Shown: positions 8,992 through 17,901 of the stretch, one piece after another
Layout: each line of letters starts with the position of its first letter
Position numbering within the stretch: the first letter of the stretch is position 1
Assembly: GCA_012729335.1 (NCBI GenBank)
Contig: JAAYDJ010000036.1
Location: 1-64,000, forward strand
Length of the DNA stretch: 64,000 nucleotides
From: Bacteroidales bacterium
GTDB taxonomy: Bacteria; Bacteroidota; Bacteroidia; Bacteroidales; Prolixibacteraceae
Direction of reading: 5' to 3'
Made by a program: the position numbers and the translations under genes
The notes under the pieces: generated by a model
Told to the model about the DNA's origin: nothing
The model's input: only the letters and a program-made list of their open reading frames with translations
Database searches by the model: none

Positions 8992-9335
8992 AACTCATTA
9001 CAGCCATCATAAGGGAAGTCCAACTCGACAAAGTCCACGAAGCCCTGATAGAAGCGGACATCAAACGGATTACCGTCAGCCGTGTTTCGGGTCACGGGCA
9101 ACAAAGGGTGGAGGAGTTGCACCGCGGACAAATTGTGGTACCCGATCTGATTCCCAAAATAAAAATTGAGATCGCCGTCAATGACGCCTTTGTAGAGATC
9201 ACCGTAAACGCCATACTGAAAGCAGCCCGCACCAACGGTGCGGAAGGGACCGTGGGTGACGGCAAAATCTTCATCTCCCCCCTGGAGGAGTGCATCCGGA
9301 TCCGCACGGGAGAGAGAGGTGGCACAGCCATCTGA
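8988..9335 (+). CDS. glnK: PII nitrogen regulatory protein (GlnK/GlnB family)
   Basis: Small trimeric signal protein (115 residues) that senses ATP/ADP and 2-oxoglutarate and controls the adjacent ammonium channel. The PII core is clear: MKLITAIIREVQLDKV at the N-terminus, PDLIPKIKIEI in the middle, GDGKIFI, and the C-terminal IRIRTGERG nucleotide loop. Two features stand out. At the positions of the uridylylated T-loop tyrosines of enteric GlnB (YRGAEY) it reads HRGQIV, so neither Tyr46 nor Tyr51 is present and GlnD-type uridylylation is not expected. The loop before GDGK is about four residues longer than usual (ARTNGAEGTVGDGK). It is cotranscribed with amtB, probably also with the small ORF that overlaps its start codon. 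Confidence 0.95.
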   Translation: MKLITAIIREVQLDKVHEALIEADIKRITVSRVSGHGQQRVEELHRGQIVVPDLIPKIKIEIAVNDAFVEITVNAILKAARTNGAEGTVGDGKIFISPLEECIRIRTGERGGTAI

Positions 9336-9371
9336 AGCCGCCGGAACCACCGGTACAGTTTTATCAGGAAA

Positions 9372-9409
9372 GTGCCCTCCGGCCGATGCCATCGTTGCCG
9401 GACGGGCAC
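9372..9409 (+). terminator. Hairpin after glnK
   Basis: Inverted repeat GTGCCC-TCCGGC / GCCGGA-C-GGGCAC with one bulged C and an 11-14 nt loop, 37 bp after the glnK stop. It lacks a good T tract (followed by CTTCATC), so it is a weak intrinsic terminator or an mRNA 3' stabiliser. Confidence 0.5.
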
Positions 9410-9496
9410 CTTCATCACAGATTTGGAAGGAAGATAAGTTCATTTGGGAAAAATTCCCATATTTACATCCTGAACGACTAACCACTTCCTACCTGT

Positions 9497-11758
9497 ATGA
9501 AAACCAAACGTTTTCGGCTTCTGGCGATGGCATTTGCCCTGACAGCCGTCGTATTCCTAATTATTTACATCATTCTTCCTGCAAGAACAACCGATGGTCT
9601 GGCGATGACCTATCCATATGAAAAAACAGTGTTTCCGGCCGACATCGCTTCACAAACCTTTGTATGGAATGATGCAGACCCGGAGGCAGCGGAGTGGCAG
9701 GTGAAAGCTGCAACCGGAGGAAGAATCATCGCCGGCCCCCTGAATGTCAGGGAAAGGTACTGGCAGCCCACCCCGGAGGAGTGGGCCACCCTGAGAGCCG
9801 CCGGCCCCGGGGAAGAGATCAGCCTGACCGTGAACAGGTTCTCAGGGAAAAGAAAAGGCCGCGGGGCGGTCGTGAACTTCTCCTTTTCAGTCGATCCTGT
9901 TGAAGCCCCCATATTTGTAAGAAGCGTTCCCCTCCCCTTTAAATTTGCCCGCGAAAACATGAAAAAAATCCGCTGGGTATGGGGTTCGGTGAGCAGTCAG
10001 GACAAACCCTCCATTCTGCTTGACAACCTTCCCACCTGCGGCAACTGCCACTCCTTCACCCCTGATGGCCGAAAACTGGCCATGGACGTGGATGCCAACA
10101 ACGACAAAGGCTCCTATGTCATCACCTCCTTTGGCCCCACCACCGACATCGCCGGCGACAGCATCATCTCCTGGAGCACATTCCAGGAGGGAAAATTCAC
10201 CTACGGGCTTCTCTCCCAGATCTCTCCCGACGGCCGCTATGTGGTCAGCACCCTGCGCGACTGCGAGATTTTCACCGACCGGCCCGAAATCGAATACAGC
10301 CAGCTTTTCTTTCCCTTCAAGGGGATATTGGTAATCTACGACCGGCTGGAAAAGCGGTTTTTCGAGCTGGAAGGCGCCAATGACACCCTGTTTGTCCAGA
10401 GTAATCCCACCTGGACTCCCGACGGAAAATACATTCTCTTCTGTAAGTCGAGAGCCCGGCATTACCCGGAGAGCGGAATCCACAACGGATCGGTGGCCCG
10501 CCCCGCCGACATGAAAACCTATCTCGGTTTCGAGAAGCGGTTTCTGGACCGCGACTCCCTCATGAAATTCGACATTTACATGATCCCCTTCAACGACGGT
10601 AAAGGAGGAAAGGCCCTCCCGGTGGAGGGAGCCTCGCAAAACGGAAAGAGCAACTATTTCCCAAGGGTTTCCCCCGACGGCAAATGGCTGGTTTTCTGCC
10701 AGGCCGAGAGCTTCATGCTCCTCCAGCGCGACAGCAGGCTGGTCATCAGACCCATGGAAGGGGGAGAAACCAGGGTTCTTGAACACAACACAGCCAACAT
10801 GAACTCGTGGCACTCCTGGTCGCCCAACAGCAAATGGCTCGTTTTTTCCTCCAAAGCTTTCGGCCCCTACACACAACTGTTCCTCACCCACATCAACGAC
10901 GACGGCACCAACACGCCCCCCGTCTATCTCGACCGGTTCACCTTCACAGGCTATGCCAATAACATCCCCGAATTTGTCAACACCCCTTACTCGCCCCACT
11001 TTAAAATCGCCCCATCCTTCCTGACAGAAGATGAATTCATGATCCGCAACGGGGAGATCCTCCAAAAATCGGGCGATGAACAGGGGGCTCTTCTGGCCTT
11101 CACCAGGGCTGTGAAAAAATTCCCGCAAAAACCCGAAGGATATTACCGGAGGGGACGTATCCACTTCAACCGTAAACAGGTTCATGAAGACCTCAGGGAC
11201 CTCGACAGGGCCGTGACCCTGGAAGGCCACAACGACTATTTCGTAACACGGGGAACCATCCACCTCGAGATGGGCAACAGGGAAAAGGCGCTGGATGACT
11301 TCACGCGTGCCCTCCGGAGAGATTCCACCGACCACAGGGCATGGAGCTACCTGGGCATCCTCCGCGCCCGGGAGGGTGATCCGGATGGAGCAGAAGAATA
11401 CTTCGCCAAAGCCATCGACATCTATCCCTTCGACTACTACTCCTTCTACCAAATGGGAAAACTGCAGTTCGAACAGCACCAATACCCACAGGCCCAAAAC
11501 GCCCTGACCTCTGCCCTGCAATATTGCGACAACCCCGGGATGGTCCCCCTTATCCTGGAACTCCGGGGCACCTGTCGCAGAGAACTCAACGACCTGAAGG
11601 GAGCCCTGGCCGATTTCACCCAAGCACTGGAACACCATCCGGAAGACCCCCAACTCTACCTGGCCAAGGCAGAAACAGAGAAAACGCTGGGCCTGACCCG
11701 GCAAGCCGAAAAAAGTTATCAGAAAGCCAAAGAACTCAGCCGCAATCCCCACCCCTGA
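9497..11758 (+). CDS. PD40/TolB-like beta-propeller protein with one haem c motif and TPR repeats
   Basis: Predicted periplasmic or outer-membrane-associated protein, 753 residues. An N-terminal hydrophobic anchor (about 8-28) is followed by an Ig-like segment, then CGNCH at residue 181, a canonical CxxCH site for covalent haem c just before the propeller. From about 185 to 500 there are repeated PD40-type blades (SPDGRY, TPDGKYILF, SPDGKWLVF, SPNSKWLVF). From about 515 to the end come TPR repeats with typical A..D...A pairs. This order is known in Bacteroidota proteins annotated as PD40/TPR proteins; their role is not established. No neighbouring cytochrome gene is attached: it sits alone between glnK and the DUF5320 gene. 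A redox sensing or scaffold role is inference. Confidence 0.85.
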   Translation: MKTKRFRLLAMAFALTAVVFLIIYIILPARTTDGLAMTYPYEKTVFPADIASQTFVWNDADPEAAEWQVKAATGGRIIAGPLNVRERYWQPTPEEWATLRAAGPGEEISLTVNRFSGKRKGRGAVVNFSFSVDPVEAPIFVRSVPLPFKFARENMKKIRWVWGSVSSQDKPSILLDNLPTCGNCHSFTPDGRKLAMDVDANNDKGSYVITSFGPTTDIAGDSIISWSTFQEGKFTYGLLSQISPDGRYVVSTLRDCEIFTDRPEIEYSQLFFPFKGILVIYDRLEKRFFELEGANDTLFVQSNPTWTPDGKYILFCKSRARHYPESGIHNGSVARPADMKTYLGFEKRFLDRDSLMKFDIYMIPFNDGKGGKALPVEGASQNGKSNYFPRVSPDGKWLVFCQAESFMLLQRDSRLVIRPMEGGETRVLEHNTANMNSWHSWSPNSKWLVFSSKAFGPYTQLFLTHINDDGTNTPPVYLDRFTFTGYANNIPEFVNTPYSPHFKIAPSFLTEDEFMIRNGEILQKSGDEQGALLAFTRAVKKFPQKPEGYYRRGRIHFNRKQVHEDLRDLDRAVTLEGHNDYFVTRGTIHLEMGNREKALDDFTRALRRDSTDHRAWSYLGILRAREGDPDGAEEYFAKAIDIYPFDYYSFYQMGKLQFEQHQYPQAQNALTSALQYCDNPGMVPLILELRGTCRRELNDLKGALADFTQALEHHPEDPQLYLAKAETEKTLGLTRQAEKSYQKAKELSRNPHP

Positions 11759-11864
11759 CCCTCTGAAAACAAACCAGGGAACCATTCCCCTTTCCCCTTC
11801 ATCTGCAGCAGGCTGGCCGTAAAACGGCAAAAAAGTCCTGCCCGGATCCCGATTTCCCCGTAAT

Positions 11865-11928
11865 GGTGATACCCTGTATAGGTAATATGCTGTATTGGTG
11901 ATAAGCTGTATCGGTGATATATATTCAT
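11865..11928. repeat. 16-bp tandem repeat, about 4 copies
   Basis: Four imperfect 16-bp units (starting 11865, 11881, 11897, 11913) built on GGTGATAnnCTGTAT. They lie in the 265-bp gap before the DUF5320 gene. The last unit runs into an AT-rich stretch holding the 12-bp palindrome TGAAAATTTTCA (11949-11960). May be an operator array or a simple slippage repeat. Confidence 0.7.
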
Positions 11929-12023
11929 ATACCATCAAAAAACCGTTTGAAAATTTTCATTTCAAGAATATTCTCATTATATTTGAAACAGATTTCATTC
12001 AACCCATAAAAAAAAAGAAAAAG

Positions 12024-12278
12024 ATGCCTGGATTTGATCAGACAGGCCCGACAGGACAAGGAGCCATGACGGGCAGGAGGATGGGGCGGTGTACCCATTA
12101 TGGAGCGCGGCTCAGGAATGAGGCTCCCCGGCAGGGAGATCAGGCTGTGCCTGAAGAACCCATATCCCTGGAAATGTATCCCGGAAGAGGTTTCGGCCGC
12201 GGAAGGGGCTTTGGTCAGGGCCAATTCGGCGGTGGCCGCGGCAGAGGATTCCGCAACCGGTTCAGAGGAGGTGGCTGA
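12024..12278 (+). CDS. Small Gly/Arg-rich DUF5320-like protein
   Basis: An 84-residue protein from ATG 12024, preceded by an A-rich leader. The N-terminus MPGFDQTGPTGQGAMTGRRM followed by GRC matches the DUF5320 signature (MPGxDxTGPxGxGPMTGRGxGxC), and the rest becomes Gly/Arg/Phe-rich (GRGFGRGRGFGQ and similar). DUF5320 proteins are small and uncharacterised, and are often seen near NifX/NafY-like iron-molybdenum cofactor binding proteins; no such neighbour is present here. The last 12 codons lie in the first unit of a 46-bp tandem array that continues 140 bp past the stop, so the C-terminus is in an unstable region. The RG-rich tail suggests nucleic-acid or polyanion contact; that is inference. 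Confidence 0.75.
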   Translation: MPGFDQTGPTGQGAMTGRRMGRCTHYGARLRNEAPRQGDQAVPEEPISLEMYPGRGFGRGRGFGQGQFGGGRGRGFRNRFRGGG

Positions 12279-12418
12279 CCACGACGGCAGAGGATTCCGC
12301 AACCGGTTCAGAGGAGGTGGCTGACCACGACGTCAGAGGATTCCGCAACCGGTTCAGAGGAGGTGGCTGACCACGACGTCAGAGGATTCCGCAACCGGTT
12401 CAGAGGAGGTGGCTGACC
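12241..12418 (+). repeat. 46-bp tandem repeat, 4 copies, starting inside the DUF5320 gene
   Basis: Near-perfect direct repeats start at 12241, 12287, 12333 and 12379 (the last is cut at about 40 bp). Unit 1 encodes the C-terminal GFRNRFRGGG and stop of the DUF5320 gene. Units 2-4 repeat that coding segment and its stop. Because 46 is not a multiple of three each copy falls in a different frame. The only differences I see between copies are a G/T at the junction. There are no unique spacers, so this is not a CRISPR array. Confidence 0.93.
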
Positions 12419-12563
12419 GGGAAAGAGGAATTTTCATCAACCGGATCTAAGTCACCGGTTGGCCACCACAAATCAGCCCGGGGGAGTTATTCACCGTCAC
12501 AGACGACTACCCGAAGTGGGAAGAAGCCCTTTGATAAGAGATGGAGAAAAGGCGAATGTTGTC

Positions 12564-12571
12564 TATCTTTG
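12564..12571 (+). promoter_or_regulatory. Bacteroidota -7 box (TATCTTTG) before the ECF sigma gene
   Basis: TATCTTTG matches TAnnTTTG and lies 31 bp before the sigma gene start. A similar context (TATCTTTGCGC) precedes tyrS. A good -33 TTG at the expected spacing was not seen. Confidence 0.5.
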
Positions 12572-12601
12572 CGCCACTGAACCAAAAAACGGTTAAACCA
12601 G

Positions 12602-13201
12602 TTGGCAGAAAAGGACAACAGCCACCAGCAGGTAATCTGGGACCAGTTCTTATCGGGGAACAAGGAGGCGATTGCCGCCTTGTACAACCTGCATGCGGAG
12701 GCTATGTTCCGGTATGGGACCAAACTCTGCAGCGACCGGGAACTGGTCAAAGACGCCATGCAGGAAATCTTTATCGAAGTCTTCCTGAAGCGCCACAGAT
12801 TGAAGACCACCGCCGGTCATTTCCGGTATTATCTGTTACTGGCTCTGAAGCGCAGCGTGATCAAAAAGCTGGAATCGGGGCGGAGGCAGCTTCCGCGCGA
12901 GGAAAAAGAGCGGTACTTTGAAGTTTCCTACAGCATAGAAAAAAATATTATTGACCAGGAGGAGGAAGCCGAAAGGAACCGGAAGGTGGCAGAACTCCTT
13001 AATACACTTCCTGCAGGGCAAAAGGAAGCCCTTTACCTCCGCTTTAACGAAGCCCTGGATTATCCAGAGATCGCCGAGATCCTTCATATCACCGTAGAGT
13101 CGGTTCGCAAGCAGGTGTACCGTGCCCTCACCTCCATCCGTGAAAAATGGAGTACATCCCCCACCCTGGCATGGATCCTCGCCCTATTTCTCTCATGGTG
13201 A
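12602..13201 (+). CDS. ECF sigma-70 factor (FecI-like, SusCD-linked)
   Basis: RNA polymerase sigma factor of the extracytoplasmic-function group, 199 residues. Region 2 spans about 25-90 (ALYNLHAEAMFRYGTKL, then DAMQEIFIEVF, the -10 recognition helix). Region 4 spans about 130-180 (LPAGQKEALYLRF, then the helix-turn-helix YPEIAEILHITVESVRKQVYRAL). The only start giving full region 2 is TTG at 12602; no in-frame ATG lies at a sensible position before it. It is followed 90 bp later by the FecR gene and then the SusC/SusD genes. In known systems a ligand-loaded SusC releases the sigma factor from FecR, which then activates the susCD promoter. Confidence 0.92.
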   Translation: MAEKDNSHQQVIWDQFLSGNKEAIAALYNLHAEAMFRYGTKLCSDRELVKDAMQEIFIEVFLKRHRLKTTAGHFRYYLLLALKRSVIKKLESGRRQLPREEKERYFEVSYSIEKNIIDQEEEAERNRKVAELLNTLPAGQKEALYLRFNEALDYPEIAEILHITVESVRKQVYRALTSIREKWSTSPTLAWILALFLSW

Positions 13202-13291
13202 CTTTTTTCATCACCCTTCCTCAAAAAAAACGAGCCAATCTGTCCATATTCCGGAAGTCGACCGCCTTTTAAGGCAGAACGGTCAAATTAC

Positions 13292-14485
13292 ATGGACAAC
13301 ATTGGCAAATACATCGAAGACGATCGGTTCATCCGGTGGGTATTCGATAAAGATCCCCAATCAGAAGCGTATTGGCGGTCGTTTGAAACGGCGCATCCCG
13401 GAGAAAAAGAGAACATCAGGCTGGCCCGCAGGGTATTGAAGAAACTGCGGACGGTTGACCAGGAACTTCCCGAGAATGAAAAAATCGTCTTGTTTTCCCG
13501 GATCCTGAAAGAGATCGAAGGGAGGGAAAGGCGACATAAAAGCCGCATCATCATGATGGAGATGATGAAATATGCGGCCATAGCCCTGTTTTTCTTTTTA
13601 GCGGGAGCCTTGCTATTTTCCCGGCAAAAGGAGGTATACCCCACTTTCGCCGCACAGGAGCAGACAGCTCCCGTTATGGGAGAAGAAGCCCGGCTGATTC
13701 GTGAGGGGGAGGAAGACATCCTGCTCAGCGACAGGAAGTCGAGGATTGAATACCGGGAAGACGGGCAGGTGGTGGTCAACGACTCCGTACTGGGGGGGAC
13801 CGGGCTGGCCAGAAAGGGAATACCTGTGATGAATCAGCTGGTCATTCCCTATGGCAAAACCTCAGAGGTGACGCTTCCCGACGGGACCCGGGTGTGGCTG
13901 AATGCCGGCAGCAGGCTGATCTACCCTGGGTTTTTCCCCGACAAAACCCGCGAGGTCTTTCTGGCCGGAGAAGCCTTTTTCAGCGTCAGGCATGATGCCC
14001 GACGGCCCTTTGTGGTCAAGACCGCCGACATCAGCGTAAATGTCCTGGGCACCCGGTTCAACCTTTCGGCTTACGCCGGCGACAATCTCATCGAGACCGT
14101 TCTCACAGAAGGAAAAATCAGAATCTCACAAAACAACGCCGGACGATTTGCCGAATCCGTGGAAATCGCCCCGGGCCAGCTGGCCGCTTTCAGCAAGGAA
14201 GAACGCACCTTCAGCCGGTCGCAGGTAGACATCGAGAACCATACGCTCTGGACGGAGGGATTGATGAAATTCGAATCTACCGACCTGAGCCGGGTCATCA
14301 AGAAACTGGAACGCTATTATAACATCCGTTTCAGGTACCACGATCCCCTGCTGGGGGGAATTAAAATCTCAGGAAAGCTCGAACTCAATGAGCACTGTGA
14401 TGCCGTTCTGGGCATTGTGGCCGATGCCGCTTCGGTGAAAATTGACCGGGCCGGGGAAGGCTTTTTTGAAATCACGAGAAAATAA
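13292..14485 (+). CDS. FecR-family anti-sigma factor
   Basis: Single-pass inner-membrane regulator, 397 residues. The cytoplasmic N-terminal part (1-85) would hold the ECF sigma factor; one membrane segment follows at about 90-109 (AAIALFFFLAGALLF). The periplasmic FecR domain lies at about 185-285 (LPDGTRVWLNAGSRLIYP, then VFLAGEAFFSV and VLGTRFNLSAY). A DUF4974 domain closes the protein (about 322-390), reading SRVIKKLERYYNIRF, the part thought to contact the STN domain of the cognate SusC. That SusC, next door, has an STN domain, so the three genes form a complete trans-envelope signalling unit. A bulged hairpin follows the stop. Confidence 0.94.
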   Translation: MDNIGKYIEDDRFIRWVFDKDPQSEAYWRSFETAHPGEKENIRLARRVLKKLRTVDQELPENEKIVLFSRILKEIEGRERRHKSRIIMMEMMKYAAIALFFFLAGALLFSRQKEVYPTFAAQEQTAPVMGEEARLIREGEEDILLSDRKSRIEYREDGQVVVNDSVLGGTGLARKGIPVMNQLVIPYGKTSEVTLPDGTRVWLNAGSRLIYPGFFPDKTREVFLAGEAFFSVRHDARRPFVVKTADISVNVLGTRFNLSAYAGDNLIETVLTEGKIRISQNNAGRFAESVEIAPGQLAAFSKEERTFSRSQVDIENHTLWTEGLMKFESTDLSRVIKKLERYYNIRFRYHDPLLGGIKISGKLELNEHCDAVLGIVADAASVKIDRAGEGFFEITRK

Positions 14486-14487
14486 AA

Positions 14488-14520
14488 AAACCGGAAGGTG
14501 TTGCCGCACCTTTCCGGTTC
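14488..14520 (+). terminator. Hairpin between fecR and susC genes
   Basis: AACCGGAAGGTG pairs with CACCTTTCCGGTT (one bulged T) around a 5-nt loop, immediately after the fecR stop. There is no U run behind it, so it may attenuate or process the message between the regulatory and transport genes rather than end it fully. Confidence 0.55.
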
Positions 14521-14564
14521 ATGGTGTTAAATTTTAATAGTGTGTAACTTAACAGATCAAAGGT

Positions 14565-17500
14565 ATGAAAAAAAAGCTACAATGGCTGCCTCCATATGGA
14601 GGTAACCCTGAACTTAAACTCTTTTTAAGAAAAATGAAACTGACGCTGATTTTTACGATGCTGGTCTTCCTCACCTTCGGAAACGGGTTTTCCCAGGTGA
14701 AGGTCTCTTTGCACTTTGAAAAGGCGACCATCCAACAGGTGATGAAATCGATTGAGGAGCAGACCGGTCATGTATTCCTTTACAAGGATGGGATTTTCGA
14801 TCCTTCCAGCAAGTATTCGGTGGATTTCACCGACGTTCCCTTTGATGAAGTCCTGAACTCGGTTTGTGAAACGGCCGGTGTGCAATATGAAGTGCGCAGC
14901 AACCGGCAGATCATTTTGACCGAAAAAGGAAAAGAGGAGATTCTGGCGGTCACCCAGCAGCAGAAAACGGTCACAGGGGTAGTCACTGATCCGCGGGGAG
15001 AGCCGTTGCCGGGGGTGACGGTTCTGGTGACCGGCACGACAGTGGGGACCATCACCGACAGTCAGGGAAAATTCACCCTGGCGGTTCCCGCATCGGCTGA
15101 AGAGCTGCAGTTTTCCTTTGTAGGGATGAAAACACAGCACATCCCCCTCTCGGGCCGCAATGTCTTCACGGTGGTGATGGAAGAGGAGAGCCTGGGTGTC
15201 GATGAGGTGATCGTGGTAGGTTATGGTACCCAGAAGAAATCAGACATCACGGGATCGGTGACATCGGTTCCCAGGGAGCGCCTGGCCAAGCTGCCGGTCA
15301 CCAACGTGATGCAGGCCGTCCAGGGTGCTGTCTCCGGAGTACAGGTCACCCAGACCTCCTCGATTCCCGGGGAATCCCCAGCCGTGGTGGTCCGCGGCGG
15401 AGGCTCTATCACCGCCTCCAACAGCCCATATGTGATCGTCGATGGGATCCCTATCACCAAAATGGACGGATCGGTCAACGACATCAATCCCAACGACATC
15501 GAATCGATAGAAATCCTCAAGGACGCCTCAGCGGTAGCCATCTACGGGATGAACGGGGCCAACGGGGTCATCCTGATCACCACCAAAAGGGGAAAAAGCT
15601 CCAAACCAACCATTCAATACAGGGGCTATGCCGGGGTGGAGAATTTTGCCCATGTTCCGGAGATGGTTTCCCCGGAGGAATTGCTGGCGCGCTACAAAGA
15701 GGGGAACCGCATCAACGGTTCACCCATGTACGACGCCAATGTCAAATACCAGTATGAGGTCGATAACTACAAGAACGGTCATGTCACCGACTGGATCGAT
15801 GCCGTCTCCCAGACGGGCGTCCAACAGAACCATAATGTAAGCATTTCCGGAGGCACCGAAGGGATCAACTATTATGTTTCCGGGGATCTTCTCGACCAGA
15901 AAGGGGTGGTCAAAGGGTACAATTACAAACGTTACTCTCTGCGCACCAACATCGATGCCAATGTCACCGATTTCCTGAAGATCGGCACCAACACCTTCAT
16001 TGTGGCCCATAACCGTGATGGCGGGCGGGCCAACCTGCTCAATGCCGAGGCGATGAGTCCCTACGGCCGGATGTACGAGGAAGATGGCACCTATACCATT
16101 TACCCGATGTTCGGGGAGACCCTCTGGGCCAATCCCCTGCTTCCCACCACCTCTGAGCAGGAACGGCGCCAGTACAATGTCAACCTGAACGGATATGCCG
16201 ACCTGGACTTCGGGAAAATATGGAAGCCACTGGCCGGACTGACCTATAAGCTGAATGCAGGCTTCTCCTATATTCCCCGCCGCGCGAACAGCTACAACGG
16301 GGCTTCGGTCAACGACCTGCTCGGAACGGCTGAAATATGGCACTATGAAACGCAGGCTTACACCATCGAGAACATCGTCAGGTACACCCGTGACATTGCC
16401 AAACACCATTTTGACCTTACCGGGGTTTATGCGGCCCAGCAGAGAAAATACAGTGAAAGCTACGCCCGGGCCCGCGATTTCGTCAACGACGAACTGGGCT
16501 GGAACCGCATGCAGGCCGGCGCCAGCGCCAATGTCAGCTCCTATGCCGATAAATACGCCGCCCTCTCCCAGATGGGACGTCTGAATTACGCCTTCGACAG
16601 CCGATACCTCTTTACCTTCACGATCCGCCGCGACGGCTCCTCCGTATTCGCAGAAGGTCTCAAATATGGGATCTTCCCATCGGTGGCCCTGGGTTGGAAT
16701 ATCCACCAGGAAAACTTCCTCAAAGAAAACGAAACCATCAACAACCTGAAGCTGAGACTCTCCTACGGGATCTCCGGAAATGAGGCCGTGGCCGTTTACC
16801 GTACTTTCACCACCATGCGTGACGTGCAAATCGCCCTGGGCGGTGTCACCAATATCGCTATGGTCACCGACCGCCTCGGAAATGCCGACCTGAGCTGGGA
16901 AAGCAAAAAAAGCCTTAACGCCGGGGTGGACTTCGGATTCTTCAACAACCGGATCAACGGTACCCTCGACCTCTATTCGGCCAGCAACTATGACCTGCTT
17001 CTCTCCCGGAAGCTGCCGGCGGCCTCGGGTTTCGGAGACGTGATCGCCAACATCGGAAAAACTGAAAACAAAGGACTCGAACTCACCCTGAACACGGTGA
17101 ATGTCTCCACCAAAGATTTTAAATGGCACTCGACCGTCGTCTTCTCCACCAATAAAAGTGAAATCGTGGAACTTTACGGTGATGGCAAAGATGATATCAG
17201 CAGCGGTTGGTTCCTGGGGCAGCCCATCGGAGTGATCCGCGACTATGTCAAGGTGGGCATATGGCAGGAAGAGGAAATCGCCAACAAAGAACATCTCACC
17301 CTGGATCCCATTGCCAAAGCCGGCGATGTTAAACTGGCCGACCTGAGTGGCGCCGACGGGATACCCGATGGAAAAATCGACGACTTTGACCGGAAGATCC
17401 TCGGCCAGACCGCTCCGAAATGGACCGGGGGTCTGACCAACACCTTCACATGGAAAAACCTCTCGCTCAATATTTTCATCCAGACCAACCAGGGCGCCAT

Positions 17501-17891
17501 GCGTACCAACACCCACATCGGCATGGCTTCTGACGAACTCGAACGGCGCAACAGTCTGGCCGAAATCGGCTACTGGACCCCGGATAACAAAAGCAACGAG
17601 TGGCGTTCCCTCAACAAAAACTCTAACCCCCATGGTTACCGCTTCCCCGTCGACATCAACTACACCCGCATCAAAGACGTCACCCTCAGTTATGACGTGC
17701 CCGGAACCCTCATCAAGAAGGCTGGCATCAGCGCCCTGGGCGTATACCTCAGCGGCAGAAACCTCTACACCTTCACCGACTGGATCGGTTGGGACCCCGA
17801 AGAGAGAGATGATGCCCGCGGTACCGGTAACTGGGACATCAACTATCCCAGTGTGAGATCAATCGTTTTTGGTGTTAACCTTACTTTATAA
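14565..17891 (+). CDS. SusC/RagA-family TonB-linked outer-membrane transporter with STN domain
   Basis: Outer-membrane TonB-dependent importer, 1108 residues. The N-terminus (MKKKLQWLPPYGG and onward) is the long pre-signal leader often seen in these proteins, with the hydrophobic signal at about 25-43; an internal start at 14634 is possible. Next come an STN signalling domain (about 46-115), a carboxypeptidase-regulatory-like domain (about 130-210, VTGVVTDPRGEPLPGVTV), the TonB box/plug start VDEVIVVGYGTQKK (about 212-226), and a large barrel ending in an aromatic/hydrophobic strand (VFGVNLTL). It pairs with the SusD lipoprotein that follows 10 bp later. No polysaccharide-degrading enzyme lies in the cluster, so the ligand (glycan, peptide or other oligomer) is unknown. 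Confidence 0.96.
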   Translation: MKKKLQWLPPYGGNPELKLFLRKMKLTLIFTMLVFLTFGNGFSQVKVSLHFEKATIQQVMKSIEEQTGHVFLYKDGIFDPSSKYSVDFTDVPFDEVLNSVCETAGVQYEVRSNRQIILTEKGKEEILAVTQQQKTVTGVVTDPRGEPLPGVTVLVTGTTVGTITDSQGKFTLAVPASAEELQFSFVGMKTQHIPLSGRNVFTVVMEEESLGVDEVIVVGYGTQKKSDITGSVTSVPRERLAKLPVTNVMQAVQGAVSGVQVTQTSSIPGESPAVVVRGGGSITASNSPYVIVDGIPITKMDGSVNDINPNDIESIEILKDASAVAIYGMNGANGVILITTKRGKSSKPTIQYRGYAGVENFAHVPEMVSPEELLARYKEGNRINGSPMYDANVKYQYEVDNYKNGHVTDWIDAVSQTGVQQNHNVSISGGTEGINYYVSGDLLDQKGVVKGYNYKRYSLRTNIDANVTDFLKIGTNTFIVAHNRDGGRANLLNAEAMSPYGRMYEEDGTYTIYPMFGETLWANPLLPTTSEQERRQYNVNLNGYADLDFGKIWKPLAGLTYKLNAGFSYIPRRANSYNGASVNDLLGTAEIWHYETQAYTIENIVRYTRDIAKHHFDLTGVYAAQQRKYSESYARARDFVNDELGWNRMQAGASANVSSYADKYAALSQMGRLNYAFDSRYLFTFTIRRDGSSVFAEGLKYGIFPSVALGWNIHQENFLKENETINNLKLRLSYGISGNEAVAVYRTFTTMRDVQIALGGVTNIAMVTDRLGNADLSWESKKSLNAGVDFGFFNNRINGTLDLYSASNYDLLLSRKLPAASGFGDVIANIGKTENKGLELTLNTVNVSTKDFKWHSTVVFSTNKSEIVELYGDGKDDISSGWFLGQPIGVIRDYVKVGIWQEEEIANKEHLTLDPIAKAGDVKLADLSGADGIPDGKIDDFDRKILGQTAPKWTGGLTNTFTWKNLSLNIFIQTNQGAMRTNTHIGMASDELERRNSLAEIGYWTPDNKSNEWRSLNKNSNPHGYRFPVDINYTRIKDVTLSYDVPGTLIKKAGISALGVYLSGRNLYTFTDWIGWDPEERDDARGTGNWDINYPSVRSIVFGVNLTL

Positions 17892-17901
17892 TCGTTTAAT
17901 C

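Noticed and set aside
9887-11938. Long open frame (683 codons) on the minus strand
   Set aside because: It is exactly antisense to the PD40/TPR gene, whose domains and motifs are clear. The antisense product is Val/Gly/Glu/Phe-rich without structure, as expected for a GC-rich shadow frame.
12241-12418. CRISPR array
   Set aside because: The 46-bp units are directly adjacent, with no unique spacers, and the first one is coding.
15720-17633. Long open frame (637 codons) on the minus strand
   Set aside because: Antisense to the SusC barrel; composition and lack of any motif mark it as a shadow.
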